Below are positions 23,717 to 31,256 of a stretch of DNA of 38,397 nt, piece by piece; the stretch's first letter is position 1, and the number at the start of each line of letters is the position of its first letter. Below the pieces are notes generated by a model. It made no database searches, was not told the origin of the DNA, and was given only the letters and a program-made list of their open reading frames with translations. The DNA is from JAAFHS01 sp031396505 (GTDB lineage: Bacteria > Pseudomonadota > Alphaproteobacteria > Rhodobacterales > Rhodobacteraceae): assembly GCA_031396505.1 (NCBI GenBank), contig JANNKX010000351.1, positions 1-38,397 of the forward strand. Reading direction: 5' to 3'. The translations under genes were made by a program, and so were the position numbers.

Positions 23717-24697
23717 ATGACCCGTACTGTTATTGAATCAAAGACAAAAACTGTCATTATCGGATTTGATGAACCGTTCTGCGTGATTGGGGAACGTATC
23801 AATCCGACAGGCCGCAAGAAACTCGCCGCTGAACTTGAGGCGGGCAATTACGACACCGTCCTGCGTGATGCGCTGGAACAGGTTGCCTGCGGCGCAACCG
23901 TTCTCGACGTGAACTCCGGCGCGGTTTTCACCAACATGATGGCGCTGGACCCGCGCTATGCCGACAACAACTTTGTCGAACCGCCCCTGATGAAGGAACT
24001 GATCCTGCGCATTCAACAGGTCGTCGATGTGCCCCTTTGCATTGACTCGTCCGTTCCCGGCGCGTTGGAGGCGGGATTGCAGAATTGCGAAGGCCGCCCG
24101 CTCCTGAATTCCGTCACCGGCGAGGAGGAACGTCTTGAACTCGTCCTGCCGCTGGTCAAGAAATACAATGTGCCTGTGGTCGCCATCTCCAACGACGACA
24201 CCGGCATTTCCCAAGACCCCGACGTCCGCTTTGCCGTCGCCAAGAAAATCGTCGAACGCGCCGCCGATTTCGGCATCCCCGCGCATGACATCGTGGTTGA
24301 TCCGCTGGTGATGCCGATCGGCGCGATGGCCACCGCCGGGCATCAGGTCTTTACCCTCGTGCGGCGTTTGCGCGAAGAGTTGGGCGTGAACACCACCTGC
24401 GGCGCGTCCAATATCAGCTTTGGCCTGCCACAGCGCCACGGTATCAACGCAGCCTTCCTGCCGATGGCCATCTGTGCGGGCATGACATCGGCCATCATGA
24501 ACCCGGTCCGGCAGGTGGAAATGGAGGCGATCCGCGCGGCAAACTTCCTGATGAACCACGACGCCAATGGCGGTGAATGGATCCGGTTTGCCAAGGTGAT
24601 CGAGGCGGTCGAGGCGGGTGCCACCTTCGCCGAGGCGTCTGCCGCAGCCACCGCCGCCACATCGGGTCGCCGGGGGGGGCGTCGGGCACGGGGATGA
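23717..24697 (+). CDS. Methyltetrahydrofolate:corrinoid methyltransferase (pterin-binding, MetH-domain-like)
   Basis: A 326-residue pterin-binding TIM barrel. Diagnostic segments are VIGERINPTGRKKLA (about 22-36), ATVLDVNSG, CIDSSVPGALEAGL, LLNSVTGEEERL, VVDPLVMPIGA and GASNISFGLP. These match the methyl-THF-binding module of MetH and the corrinoid methyltransferases MtrH/AcsE. The protein carries no homocysteine or B12 module, so it must work with separate partners. In Phaeobacter and Dinoroseobacter, mutant-fitness work (as I recall it) assigned such a protein as the methyl-THF part of a split methionine synthase. The C-terminal GRRGGRRARG tail is low complexity. The start at 23717 is 2 bp after the reductase stop. 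Confidence 0.88.
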   Translation: MTRTVIESKTKTVIIGFDEPFCVIGERINPTGRKKLAAELEAGNYDTVLRDALEQVACGATVLDVNSGAVFTNMMALDPRYADNNFVEPPLMKELILRIQQVVDVPLCIDSSVPGALEAGLQNCEGRPLLNSVTGEEERLELVLPLVKKYNVPVVAISNDDTGISQDPDVRFAVAKKIVERAADFGIPAHDIVVDPLVMPIGAMATAGHQVFTLVRRLREELGVNTTCGASNISFGLPQRHGINAAFLPMAICAGMTSAIMNPVRQVEMEAIRAANFLMNHDANGGEWIRFAKVIEAVEAGATFAEASAAATAATSGRRGGRRARG

Positions 24698-24733
24698 TTG
24701 CCCGTGCTGCATAAATCGGGCTAGGGTTCAGTG

Positions 24734-25528
24734 ATGTCTTACCGCAGGCTCGACCCCGAAAAGATCACGGCAACCGCGCGTTCGCTGGAAGTGCGGATCG
24801 CCGCGCGGTTTCCCGATGCCGGGCTCCGCCGCGTGGCCGCAGAGATCACCCTGCTGACGCGTGACACAGCCCAAAGAGCAGCGTCGCTGACCCCGCCGAT
24901 CTGGCCCTTGCGCCTGTTTATTGCCGCGGTGGTGATCGCGGGTGGCGTTCTTTTCCTGCGGATCGGGACCATTTTACCATTCAACCGCATTTCGGCCGAG
25001 GTTGCGGGTTCCGTGCAGGGGATCGAGGCCGGTCTGAACACCCTTATCCTTGCCGGGCTTGGCCTCGCCGCTTTGGTCCGCCTTGAGGCGCGCCTGAAAC
25101 GCCAGCATGTCGCGCGGTCTTTGCATCAGTTGCGCGCGGTGATCCACGTCATCGACATGCACCAGATGACCAAGGACCCCGCGGCGCTGACCGCTGATTA
25201 TGTGCCCACCGATGCCTCGCCCATCCGCAATCTTTCGGCGGCCGAACTGGAACGCTATCTCGATTACTGCTCGGAACTGCTGGCCATCACGGGCAAGCTC
25301 GCCGCCCTTTATGCGCAGGCTGTGGCGGATGACGGGGTGGCGGCTGCGGTCAATGACATCGAAACGCTGGGCAGCAACCTGTCGCGCAAGATCTGGCAGA
25401 AGATCACGCTGTTGCATGCCCCGACCGCCCCGGTTGTGCGCGCGCAAGCGCCTGTCAGGTCGGCACGCCCTGCCGCCAGCCGCGCAAAGGCAGCAGATAC
25501 ATCGCCAGAAAGGCCAGATTCGCGATAA
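24734..25528 (+). CDS. Two-helix membrane protein of unknown function
   Basis: A 264-residue protein with two hydrophobic helices, about residues 54-76 (PLRLFIAAVVIAGGVLFL) and about 97-117 (LNTLILAGLGLAALVRL), and a long helical cytoplasmic C-terminal part including LSAAELERYLDYCSELLAI. The last 30 residues are Ala/Arg/Pro-rich. It follows the corrinoid methyltransferase by 36 bp and may be cotranscribed. Its 3' end overlaps the convergent gene at 25455-25883 by 74 bp. No family recognised. ATG 24734 is preceded by an in-frame GTG (24731) that adds nothing. Confidence 0.7.
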   Translation: MSYRRLDPEKITATARSLEVRIAARFPDAGLRRVAAEITLLTRDTAQRAASLTPPIWPLRLFIAAVVIAGGVLFLRIGTILPFNRISAEVAGSVQGIEAGLNTLILAGLGLAALVRLEARLKRQHVARSLHQLRAVIHVIDMHQMTKDPAALTADYVPTDASPIRNLSAAELERYLDYCSELLAITGKLAALYAQAVADDGVAAAVNDIETLGSNLSRKIWQKITLLHAPTAPVVRAQAPVRSARPAASRAKAADTSPERPDSR

Positions 25529-25883
25529 TGTTTAGCGGTGCCCCGGCAAGAACCGATGCGCTGCTATCGACCACAAACCACGTCATTGCGGTAGCCGTCA
25601 CAACGCGCCGCACCATGTCCGGTGCGCGCTCCAGACCCTCACCCGCAAGTAGCCACAGACAAACGCCCCAACCCGCAAACACGCCGCCGCCGATGGCAAA
25701 CATCAGCCGCGCTGCCTGACTGTCGCCGCTCTGCGCGCCGTCAAACGGCCAGAACAGAATATCCGCGATCATTAATGTCGGGGCCTGCAAGGCCGGTGAC
25801 GCCGCCGCCGCTGTCAGCAAACCAAAGCCGATCGTGACGACGGCGGCAAACCTTAACCACATACGCGCGTGTGCAATATCCAA
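25455..25883 (-). CDS. Four-helix integral membrane protein, unknown
   Basis: About 142 residues and almost entirely membrane: hydrophobic segments near residues 9-28, 55-77, 90-108 and 114-133, with WLLAGEGLERAP between helices 2 and 3. An AGGAG site precedes TTG 25883 by 8 nt, which I take as the start; ATG 25862 is the next candidate, and a longer frame begins at 25925. It is divergent from the XRE regulator (26008), suggesting that the regulator may control it. Family not recognised; it resembles small DUF membrane proteins of Rhodobacteraceae. Confidence 0.65.
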   Translation of the reverse strand: MDIAHARMWLRFAAVVTIGFGLLTAAAASPALQAPTLMIADILFWPFDGAQSGDSQAARLMFAIGGGVFAGWGVCLWLLAGEGLERAPDMVRRVVTATAMTWFVVDSSASVLAGAPLNIIANLAFLAMYLLPLRGWRQGVPT

Positions 25884-26007
25884 GATGCATCTCCTGTTTG
25901 ATCGGATGGCTGTCACCTTAGGCAAACAGTATGGTCCAAAACAATTACGTCTAAGGTAAGTGTTTTGGATCTGTCAACGTGCGAAACGATCAACGAAAAG
26001 GTCAATC

Positions 26008-26940
26008 ATGCAAACCTTTGCCGACGCCTTGAAACATTGGCGCCATGCGCGGCGGCTCAGTCAGCTTGATCTGGCGATGGTGGCGGATGTGTCAGCCCGC
26101 CATGTCGCCTTTCTGGAAACCGGGCGGGCGCAGCCATCGCGCGCGATGTTGCTGCATCTGGCTGAGGTGCTGGCCCTGCCGCGGCATGCGCGCAACAGCC
26201 TTTTGCATCTGGCGGGGTTTGCGCCCGTCTATCCCGCGCTGGCGCTCGATGATGCGGCAATGGCGCCGGTGCGCGCGGCCATGGACTGGACGATATCGCG
26301 CCACGCGCCCTATCCGGCCGTCATCATGGACAGACTCTGGCGTCTTGTCGCCATGAACGCGCCGGCAAATGCACTTTTTGGCGCAATCGGCCTTGGACCG
26401 GGCGACAGCCTGCTGGATGCACTCCAAAGCCCGCACGGTGCGCGCACTGCCATCGAAAATTGGGCCGAGGTCGGCTATCACACCATGATCCGGCTGCGCA
26501 CCGAAAGTGACGCGGCGGGCGGCATCGCCGAACTGGACGCCACCGCGCGGTATCTGGCGCAGGACCCCGCAATCGGCGCGTGGCAGGCACCGACGCACCT
26601 GCCCGTCATCGTGCCCACGGTTTATATCGCGCATGGCCTGCGGCTGTCGCTGTTTTCCACCTATGCAACTTTCGGGTCCGCCGAAGACGTCGCTTTGCGC
26701 GATATGAAAATTGAATTGAGTTCCCCACAGACCCGCCCAGCCGCGAAAGCCTTGTTACCGTGCAAGCTGGCGCAAGATAGGGGAAAGGTGCCGCAAATCG
26801 GCATTGCACGCAGGGCCTTCTGCCCTACAACACACCCAAGCAGGAGCCTGACATGTCCCTCGACCACACCGACGACGCCCTCGTTATTTTCACGCCCTCT
26901 GGCAAACGTGGCCGCTTTGCCATTGGCACGCCCGTGCTGA
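26008..26940 (+). CDS. XRE-family regulator with MmyB-type ligand-binding domain, 3' end apparently frameshifted
   Basis: Residues about 5-60 are a Cro/CI helix-turn-helix (LSQLDLAMVADVSARHVAFLE), and about 85-240 an MmyB-like ligand-binding domain (YPAVIMDRLWRLVAMNAPA). As read, the frame runs to 26940 and overlaps the downstream RamA-like gene by 88 bp, and the last 70 residues look like out-of-frame sequence. At 26710-26719 the pentamer ATTGA is tandemly duplicated. Removing one copy gives DMKIEFPTDPPSRES and a stop at 26778-26780, which resembles the usual family end (KIEFFPAD-like). So a +5 duplication (real mutation or sequencing error) probably altered the C-terminus only. The start is well supported by AAAAGG upstream of ATG 26008. 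Possible targets are the divergent membrane gene or the RamA-like gene. Confidence 0.8.
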   Translation: MQTFADALKHWRHARRLSQLDLAMVADVSARHVAFLETGRAQPSRAMLLHLAEVLALPRHARNSLLHLAGFAPVYPALALDDAAMAPVRAAMDWTISRHAPYPAVIMDRLWRLVAMNAPANALFGAIGLGPGDSLLDALQSPHGARTAIENWAEVGYHTMIRLRTESDAAGGIAELDATARYLAQDPAIGAWQAPTHLPVIVPTVYIAHGLRLSLFSTYATFGSAEDVALRDMKIELSSPQTRPAAKALLPCKLAQDRGKVPQIGIARRAFCPTTHPSRSLTCPSTTPTTPSLFSRPLANVAALPLARPC

Positions 26941-28892
26941 CCGCCGCACGCCAGCTGGGCGTTGATCTTGACAGCGTCTGTGGCGGGCGCGGTATCTGTT
27001 CGAAATGCCAGATCAGCCCCGGTTACGGCGAGTTTGCAAAACACGGCGTCACTGTCCATGTCGACGCCCTGTCCGGCTGGAATGCGGTTGAAGAGCGCTA
27101 TAAATCCATTCGTGGCCTGCTGGATGGCCGCCGCCTGGGCTGTCAGGCCAAGGTTCAGGGTGACGTGGTCATCGACGTGCCACCGGAAAGTCAGGTCCAC
27201 AAGCAGGTTGTGCGCAAACGTGTCGAAGCACGCGAAATCCACATGGACCCTTCGGTCAAGCTGCATTTTGTCGAGGTGGCAGAGCCCGATATGCACGACC
27301 CGTCAGGTGATCTGGAACGTCTGTCCAATGCCCTGCGCGATCAATGGGGCATCGAGGCGGTCACCATTGATCTGCCCATCCTCACCATGCTGCAACCCAC
27401 CTTGCGCAAAGGGGAATGGCAGGTCACCGTCGCCCTGCATCAGGTGGCACCCACCGATACCCCCCGAATTATGCACCTGTGGCCCGGCCTTTACGAAGGC
27501 TCGATCTACGGCGTCGCCGTCGATCTCGGATCCACTACCATCGCAGGGCACCTGTGCGATCTGCGGTCTGGTGCCGTCATCGCCTCCTCTGGCCTGATGA
27601 ACCCGCAGATCCGCTTTGGCGAAGATTTGATGAGCCGGGTCAGCTATTCCATGATGAACCCGTCGGGTGCGTCCGAGATGACCACCGCCGTCCGGGCCGC
27701 GATGAATACGCTGTTCAGCCAGTTGTGCGAAGAGGCCGGTGTTGATCGCGGCCTGATCATGGACTCGGTCTTTGTCTGCAATCCGGTGATGCACCATCTG
27801 TTTCTGGGGATTGATCCCTATGAACTGGGTCAGGCGCCCTTCGCGCTGGCCACATCCAACGCCTTGCGCCTGACCGCACGCGATCTGGACCTTGATCTGC
27901 ACCCCGCCGCCCGCGTCTATATCCTGCCCTGCATTGCAGGCCATGTGGGGGCCGATGCCGCCGCCGTGGCCCTGTCCGAGGCCCCGGATAAATCCCCCGA
28001 CCTGATGCTGGTGGTCGACGTCGGCACCAATGCCGAAATCCTTCTGGGCAACACCGAAAAGGTGCTGGCCTGTTCCTCGCCCACCGGCCCCGCGTTCGAG
28101 GGCGCTCAAATCTCCTCCGGCCAACGCGCCGCCCCCGGTGCCATCGAGCGTGTCGAGATTGACCCCACCACCAAAGAACCGCGCTTCAAGGTCATCGGGT
28201 CTGATCTGTGGTCCGATGATCCCGCCTTTGCCGCCGCTATCGCCACCACAGGCATTACCGGCATCTGCGGATCGGGGATCATTGAAATGGTGGCCGAAAT
28301 GCGCATGGCAGGCCTTGTCGACGCCGCTGGCCTGATCGGATCACCCGAACAAACCGGCACCGACCGCATCTTCCTTGACGGGCGCACGCATTCCTACATG
28401 GTCTATGACGGCACCGCGAAAGGTGGCCCAAAGATCACCGTCACCAACCGCGATATCCGCGAAATTCAGATGGCCAAGGCGGCGCTTTACTCCGGCGCGC
28501 GCCTGTTGATGGACAAGTTCGGCGTCGACCGCGTCGATCGCATCATCCTGGCAGGCGCATTTGGCGCCCATATCAGCCCGAAACACGCGATGGTGTTGGG
28601 CATGATCCCCGATGCGCCGCTTGACCGCGTGTCATCGGCAGGTAACGCGGCTGGCACAGGTGCGCGCATTGCCCTGCTGAACCGCACGGCACGCGGCGAA
28701 ATCGAGGCGACCGTGCGCAACATCCTGAAAATCGAAACCGCGATCGAGCCGCGCTTTCAGGAACATTTCGTCAATGCCAGCGCCATCCCGAATGCGGTGG
28801 AACCGTTCCCCGAACTGATGGCGATCCTTACCCTGCCCGATGTCAGCTTTAACCAGCAGGGCGGTGATCGCGCACGGCGCAGGCGCGGGTGA
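26853..28892 (+). CDS. RamA-like ferredoxin / ASKHA corrinoid-activation protein (DUF4445)
   Basis: A 679-residue two-part protein. The N-terminal [2Fe-2S] ferredoxin domain has Cys43, Cys49, Cys52 (CGGRGICSKC) and Cys97 (RRLGCQ). From about residue 215 an ASKHA/DUF4445 domain carries VAVDLGSTTIAG, VVDVGTNAEILL, GICGSGIIEM and LAGAFGAHIS. Related proteins (RACo, RamA) reductively reactivate corrinoid Co(II) to Co(I), coupled to ATP hydrolysis. In roseobacters a homologue is needed with split methionine synthase, as I recall. The CAGGAG site lies 6 nt before ATG 26853. The tail is basic (RARRRRG). The methyl-THF:corrinoid partner is 2 kb upstream; the B12-binding and homocysteine parts are not in the window. 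Confidence 0.9.
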   Translation: MSLDHTDDALVIFTPSGKRGRFAIGTPVLTAARQLGVDLDSVCGGRGICSKCQISPGYGEFAKHGVTVHVDALSGWNAVEERYKSIRGLLDGRRLGCQAKVQGDVVIDVPPESQVHKQVVRKRVEAREIHMDPSVKLHFVEVAEPDMHDPSGDLERLSNALRDQWGIEAVTIDLPILTMLQPTLRKGEWQVTVALHQVAPTDTPRIMHLWPGLYEGSIYGVAVDLGSTTIAGHLCDLRSGAVIASSGLMNPQIRFGEDLMSRVSYSMMNPSGASEMTTAVRAAMNTLFSQLCEEAGVDRGLIMDSVFVCNPVMHHLFLGIDPYELGQAPFALATSNALRLTARDLDLDLHPAARVYILPCIAGHVGADAAAVALSEAPDKSPDLMLVVDVGTNAEILLGNTEKVLACSSPTGPAFEGAQISSGQRAAPGAIERVEIDPTTKEPRFKVIGSDLWSDDPAFAAAIATTGITGICGSGIIEMVAEMRMAGLVDAAGLIGSPEQTGTDRIFLDGRTHSYMVYDGTAKGGPKITVTNRDIREIQMAKAALYSGARLLMDKFGVDRVDRIILAGAFGAHISPKHAMVLGMIPDAPLDRVSSAGNAAGTGARIALLNRTARGEIEATVRNILKIETAIEPRFQEHFVNASAIPNAVEPFPELMAILTLPDVSFNQQGGDRARRRRG

Positions 28893-28941
28893 TTGGTGGC
28901 AGGTCTGCGGCCGCTCGTGCGGTGAAAAGCAACACAGCGCA

Positions 28942-28964
28942 GCGCCCGACCGCCGGGTGGGCGC
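28942..28964 (+). other. GC-rich hairpin downstream of the RamA-like gene
   Basis: GCGCCC (28942-28947) pairs with GGGCGC (28959-28964), with no T run after it, so it is not a convincing intrinsic terminator. It lies in the 202-bp spacer before the ECF sigma gene, which otherwise contains no recognised element. Confidence 0.3.
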
Positions 28965-29094
28965 GGCAACGCTGGTTCTAGACACTTTATGGCTCAAACC
29001 CTCCCGCAGCAGTTCTGGGCGGTGACGTTGCAACCGCGCCCGCCCCCACACCTCGGGGGGTGACAACCCGCAAACCTGCACCTATGTTGCGCCG

Positions 29095-29631
29095 ATGGAT
29101 GACCCGGTTGCCGCATTGTTGGTCCGAATAGCCGCGCAGGATCGTGCGGCCTTCCAAGATATATACAATTCTACCTCTGCGAAACTAATGGGTGTGCTTT
29201 TGCGTATCCTTGGTAATCGCGCTGAATCGGAGGATGCGTTGCAAGAGGTGTTTACACGGGTCTGGCTACGGGCGGGGCGTTTTGACGCCAGCAAAGGCCG
29301 TGGCATGACATGGCTGATCGCCATGGCCCGCAATCTTGCAATCGACCGTATTCGTGCCCGCCGCGATGTCACCGCTGACGAAGGTGCCGCCGAGGCGCTG
29401 GTCGACCGCCACCCGAATGCCGAAGGTCAGGCGATTGCCCTTGGCGAGGCGCGCCGCGTCCAGGATTGCTTTGCCACGCTGGAACCCGACCGGGCCGAAG
29501 CCGTGCGCCGCGCCTATCTGGACGGGCAATCGTATCAGGAACTGGCCGACCGTTACGCCGTGCCCCTGAACACCATGCGCACATGGTTGCGCCGCAGCCT
29601 GCTGCGCCTGCGGGAGTGTCTGGACAAATGA
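29095..29631 (+). CDS. ECF-type RNA polymerase sigma factor
   Basis: A 178-residue extracytoplasmic-function sigma factor. Region 2 spans about 25-92 (LGNRAESEDALQEVFTRVW and MTWLIAMARNLAIDRIRAR); region 4 spans about 118-172 (LDGQSYQELADRYAVPLNT, then MRTWLRRSLLRLRE helix-turn-helix). Regions 1 and 3 are absent as usual. It overlaps the anti-sigma gene by 4 bp (ATGA), the standard arrangement for a membrane-sequestered sigma factor. The likely start is ATG 29095, though its ribosome-binding site is weak and ATG 29099 is out of frame. The target is probably its own operon and the fasciclin gene nearby. Confidence 0.95.
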   Translation: MDDPVAALLVRIAAQDRAAFQDIYNSTSAKLMGVLLRILGNRAESEDALQEVFTRVWLRAGRFDASKGRGMTWLIAMARNLAIDRIRARRDVTADEGAAEALVDRHPNAEGQAIALGEARRVQDCFATLEPDRAEAVRRAYLDGQSYQELADRYAVPLNTMRTWLRRSLLRLRECLDK

Positions 29632-30281
29632 CCGATACCCCCCTGACCCCGCGTGAAGAGGACGATGCGTTCGCCGCCGAATACGTCCTCGGTGTACTTG
29701 ATGCCGCTGACCGCGCCCGCGCCGAGGCCCGCATCCGCCTTGAACCCGTCTTTGCCGCCGCCGTTGCCGCATGGGAACAACGCCTGTCGGATCTGAATGA
29801 TGACTTCGACGACGTCCCGGCCCCGAACCTGCTGCCAAAGATCGAGGCGCGGCTGTTTCCCGTCGCCGCCAAACCACGCAGCACATGGTTCGGCTGGCTC
29901 GCCGGGGCCGCCACCGCCGCCGTCATCGCGATTGCGGCATTTATCCTTGTACCCAATCCCGCCACGCCCGAATTGGTGGCCACCCTGCAGGGCGAAGGGC
30001 AACCTTTGGTCATCGCGGCCAGCTATGCCGACGGGATCCTGTCGCTGGATCAGTCTGCGGGCCCCGCTGCCGCCACCGGCAGTGTCTATGAGCTTTGGCT
30101 GATTGACGGGGCCAATGCGCCCGTGTCCCTTGGCCTGATTGACGCGCCATCGGTTGAACGCCCGGTGGCCAACATGCCCGAAGGCGCCGTGCTGGCGATC
30201 AGCCTTGAACCCACAGGCGGCTCCACCACCGGTGCCCCCACCGGCCCGGTTCTGGTGACCGGCGTGGTGGAAAAATCCTGA
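29628..30281 (+). CDS. Membrane anti-sigma factor, RskA family
   Basis: A 217-residue protein with a cytoplasmic N-terminal sigma-binding segment (EEDDAFAAEYVLGVLDAADR, about 9-28), a single transmembrane helix about 84-107 (WFGWLAGAATAAVIAIAAFI) and a periplasmic RskA domain (about 115-216) with SVYELWLIDG and VLVTGVVEKS. The HxxxCxxC zinc motif of ZAS anti-sigmas is absent, so it should not be a thiol redox sensor. Proteolysis of the periplasmic part is the usual release mechanism in this family. It is coupled to the sigma factor by an ATGA overlap. Confidence 0.92.
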   Translation: MTDTPLTPREEDDAFAAEYVLGVLDAADRARAEARIRLEPVFAAAVAAWEQRLSDLNDDFDDVPAPNLLPKIEARLFPVAAKPRSTWFGWLAGAATAAVIAIAAFILVPNPATPELVATLQGEGQPLVIAASYADGILSLDQSAGPAAATGSVYELWLIDGANAPVSLGLIDAPSVERPVANMPEGAVLAISLEPTGGSTTGAPTGPVLVTGVVEKS

Positions 30282-30294
30282 CCGGCCGAAATCC

Positions 30295-30382
30295 TTAACA
30301 AAATCTTAAACTGACCCGGATTTTGAAGGCCAATACATTGATATTAAACAGTAAAGTCAAAAATTGACAGCCGTCAATTTTT
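30295..30382 (+). repeat. Dispersed intergenic element, copy 2
   Basis: Begins with TTAACAAAATCTTAA (30295-30309), which is TTAA-N7-TTAA. Then come 28 nt, TTGAT (30338-30342), exactly 19 nt, and AATTGACAGCCGTCAATT (30362-30379), extended by A and T runs to a 10-bp inverted repeat around AGCC (30359-30382). It sits between the anti-sigma gene and the fasciclin gene. Confidence 0.85.
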
Positions 30383-30506
30383 AGCCCCGGCATCCATTCC
30401 CAATTTTTTCACGAAAAATCATCTCCCCTGAAACTATCCCAGATCCGCTCCGTTTCTTCGCATGTGAGACGGGACAGGCCCGCCACCTACCTCTGGGAGA
30501 CGCCAC

Positions 30507-31052
30507 ATGAAATTCCTTGCAACAACTGCCTCCATCCTTGCATTGTCCACCACGCTTGCCTTCGCCGAAAACCCGCAAGTTGGCGGCGCTGCCATGTTCG
30601 AAGACAAGAACATCGTCGAAAACGCCGTGAATTCCGCCGATCACACCACGCTGGTCGCGGCTGTGACTGCCGCCGGTCTGGTTGAAACGCTGATGGGCGC
30701 AGGCCCGTTCACCGTGTTCGCGCCCACCAATGACGCCTTCGCCAAACTGCCCGCAGGCACCGTCGAAACCCTGCTGCTGCCCGAAAACAAGGACACGCTG
30801 GTCAAGATCCTGACCTGCCATGTCGTCGGCAAGGCCGTTCTGGCCGAAGCCCTGCAAGGCATGATCGCGGATGATGGCGGCAAGCACCCTGTGCCTACGC
30901 TGGGCGGCTGCACGCTGCAGGCAACCTATGACGGCGGCACCATGATGCTGACGGACGAGGCGGGCAATGTCGCCACCGTCACCATCGCCGACGTGATCCA
31001 GTCAAACGGCGTGATCCATGTCATCGACACGGTGATGCTGCCCGCAGGCTGA
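30507..31052 (+). CDS. Secreted fasciclin (FAS1) domain protein
   Basis: A 181-residue exported protein. The signal peptide spans about 1-20 (ends STTLAFA), and a single FAS1 domain spans about 36-180 with the H1 box FTVFAPTNDAFAKLPAG and the H2 box GVIHVIDTVMLP. FAS1 domains mediate cell adhesion or matrix binding. Two cysteines (TCHVV, GGCTL) could form a disulfide. ECF sigma / RskA / fasciclin clusters recur in alphaproteobacteria, so this is the probable regulon output. A loose TGAAAC-N16-CGTTTC pair about 75 nt upstream could be the ECF promoter, but it was not compared with a verified consensus. ATG 30507 follows CTGGGAG. Confidence 0.93.
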   Translation: MKFLATTASILALSTTLAFAENPQVGGAAMFEDKNIVENAVNSADHTTLVAAVTAAGLVETLMGAGPFTVFAPTNDAFAKLPAGTVETLLLPENKDTLVKILTCHVVGKAVLAEALQGMIADDGGKHPVPTLGGCTLQATYDGGTMMLTDEAGNVATVTIADVIQSNGVIHVIDTVMLPAG

Positions 31053-31150
31053 TCCCCGAACGGAAAAGTTGCGATGGCGGATGGACGGTCACACCCATCT
31101 GTCACAGCAACCTCCCTGCCCCGGCATTCCTGTCCCCTTGCCGGGGCAGA

Positions 31151-31184
31151 AGGACCCTCCGTCATCGGGGGGTCCTGCTTTTTT
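31151..31184 (+). terminator. Rho-independent terminator after the fasciclin gene
   Basis: AGGACCC (31151-31157) pairs with GGGTCCT (31170-31176), followed by GC and six T (31179-31184). A second GC-rich hairpin, TGCCCCGGCA / TGCCGGGGCA (31117-31148), lies directly upstream, making a double structure at the 3' end of the fasciclin transcript. Confidence 0.85.
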
Positions 31185-31194
31185 GACGTTTTGC

Positions 31195-31223
31195 TTGCCC
31201 GGTCATCGGGCCACGGCTAACCT
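31195..31223 (+). promoter_or_regulatory. Candidate sigma-70 promoter of the VWA genes
   Basis: TTGCCC (31195-31200), 17-nt spacer, TAACCT (31218-31223), placed just after the fasciclin terminator and 33 nt before ATG 31257. The position fits a new transcription unit; the boxes are imperfect. Confidence 0.4.
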
Positions 31224-31256
31224 TGCGGCATTGTAGTTTCTGATTTGGAGAATCCA

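Noticed and set aside
30425..30460. ECF promoter TGAAAC-N16-CGTTTC for the fasciclin gene
   Set aside because: No matching pair of boxes could be found upstream of the sigma gene itself, so it is mentioned only under the gene and not listed as a site.
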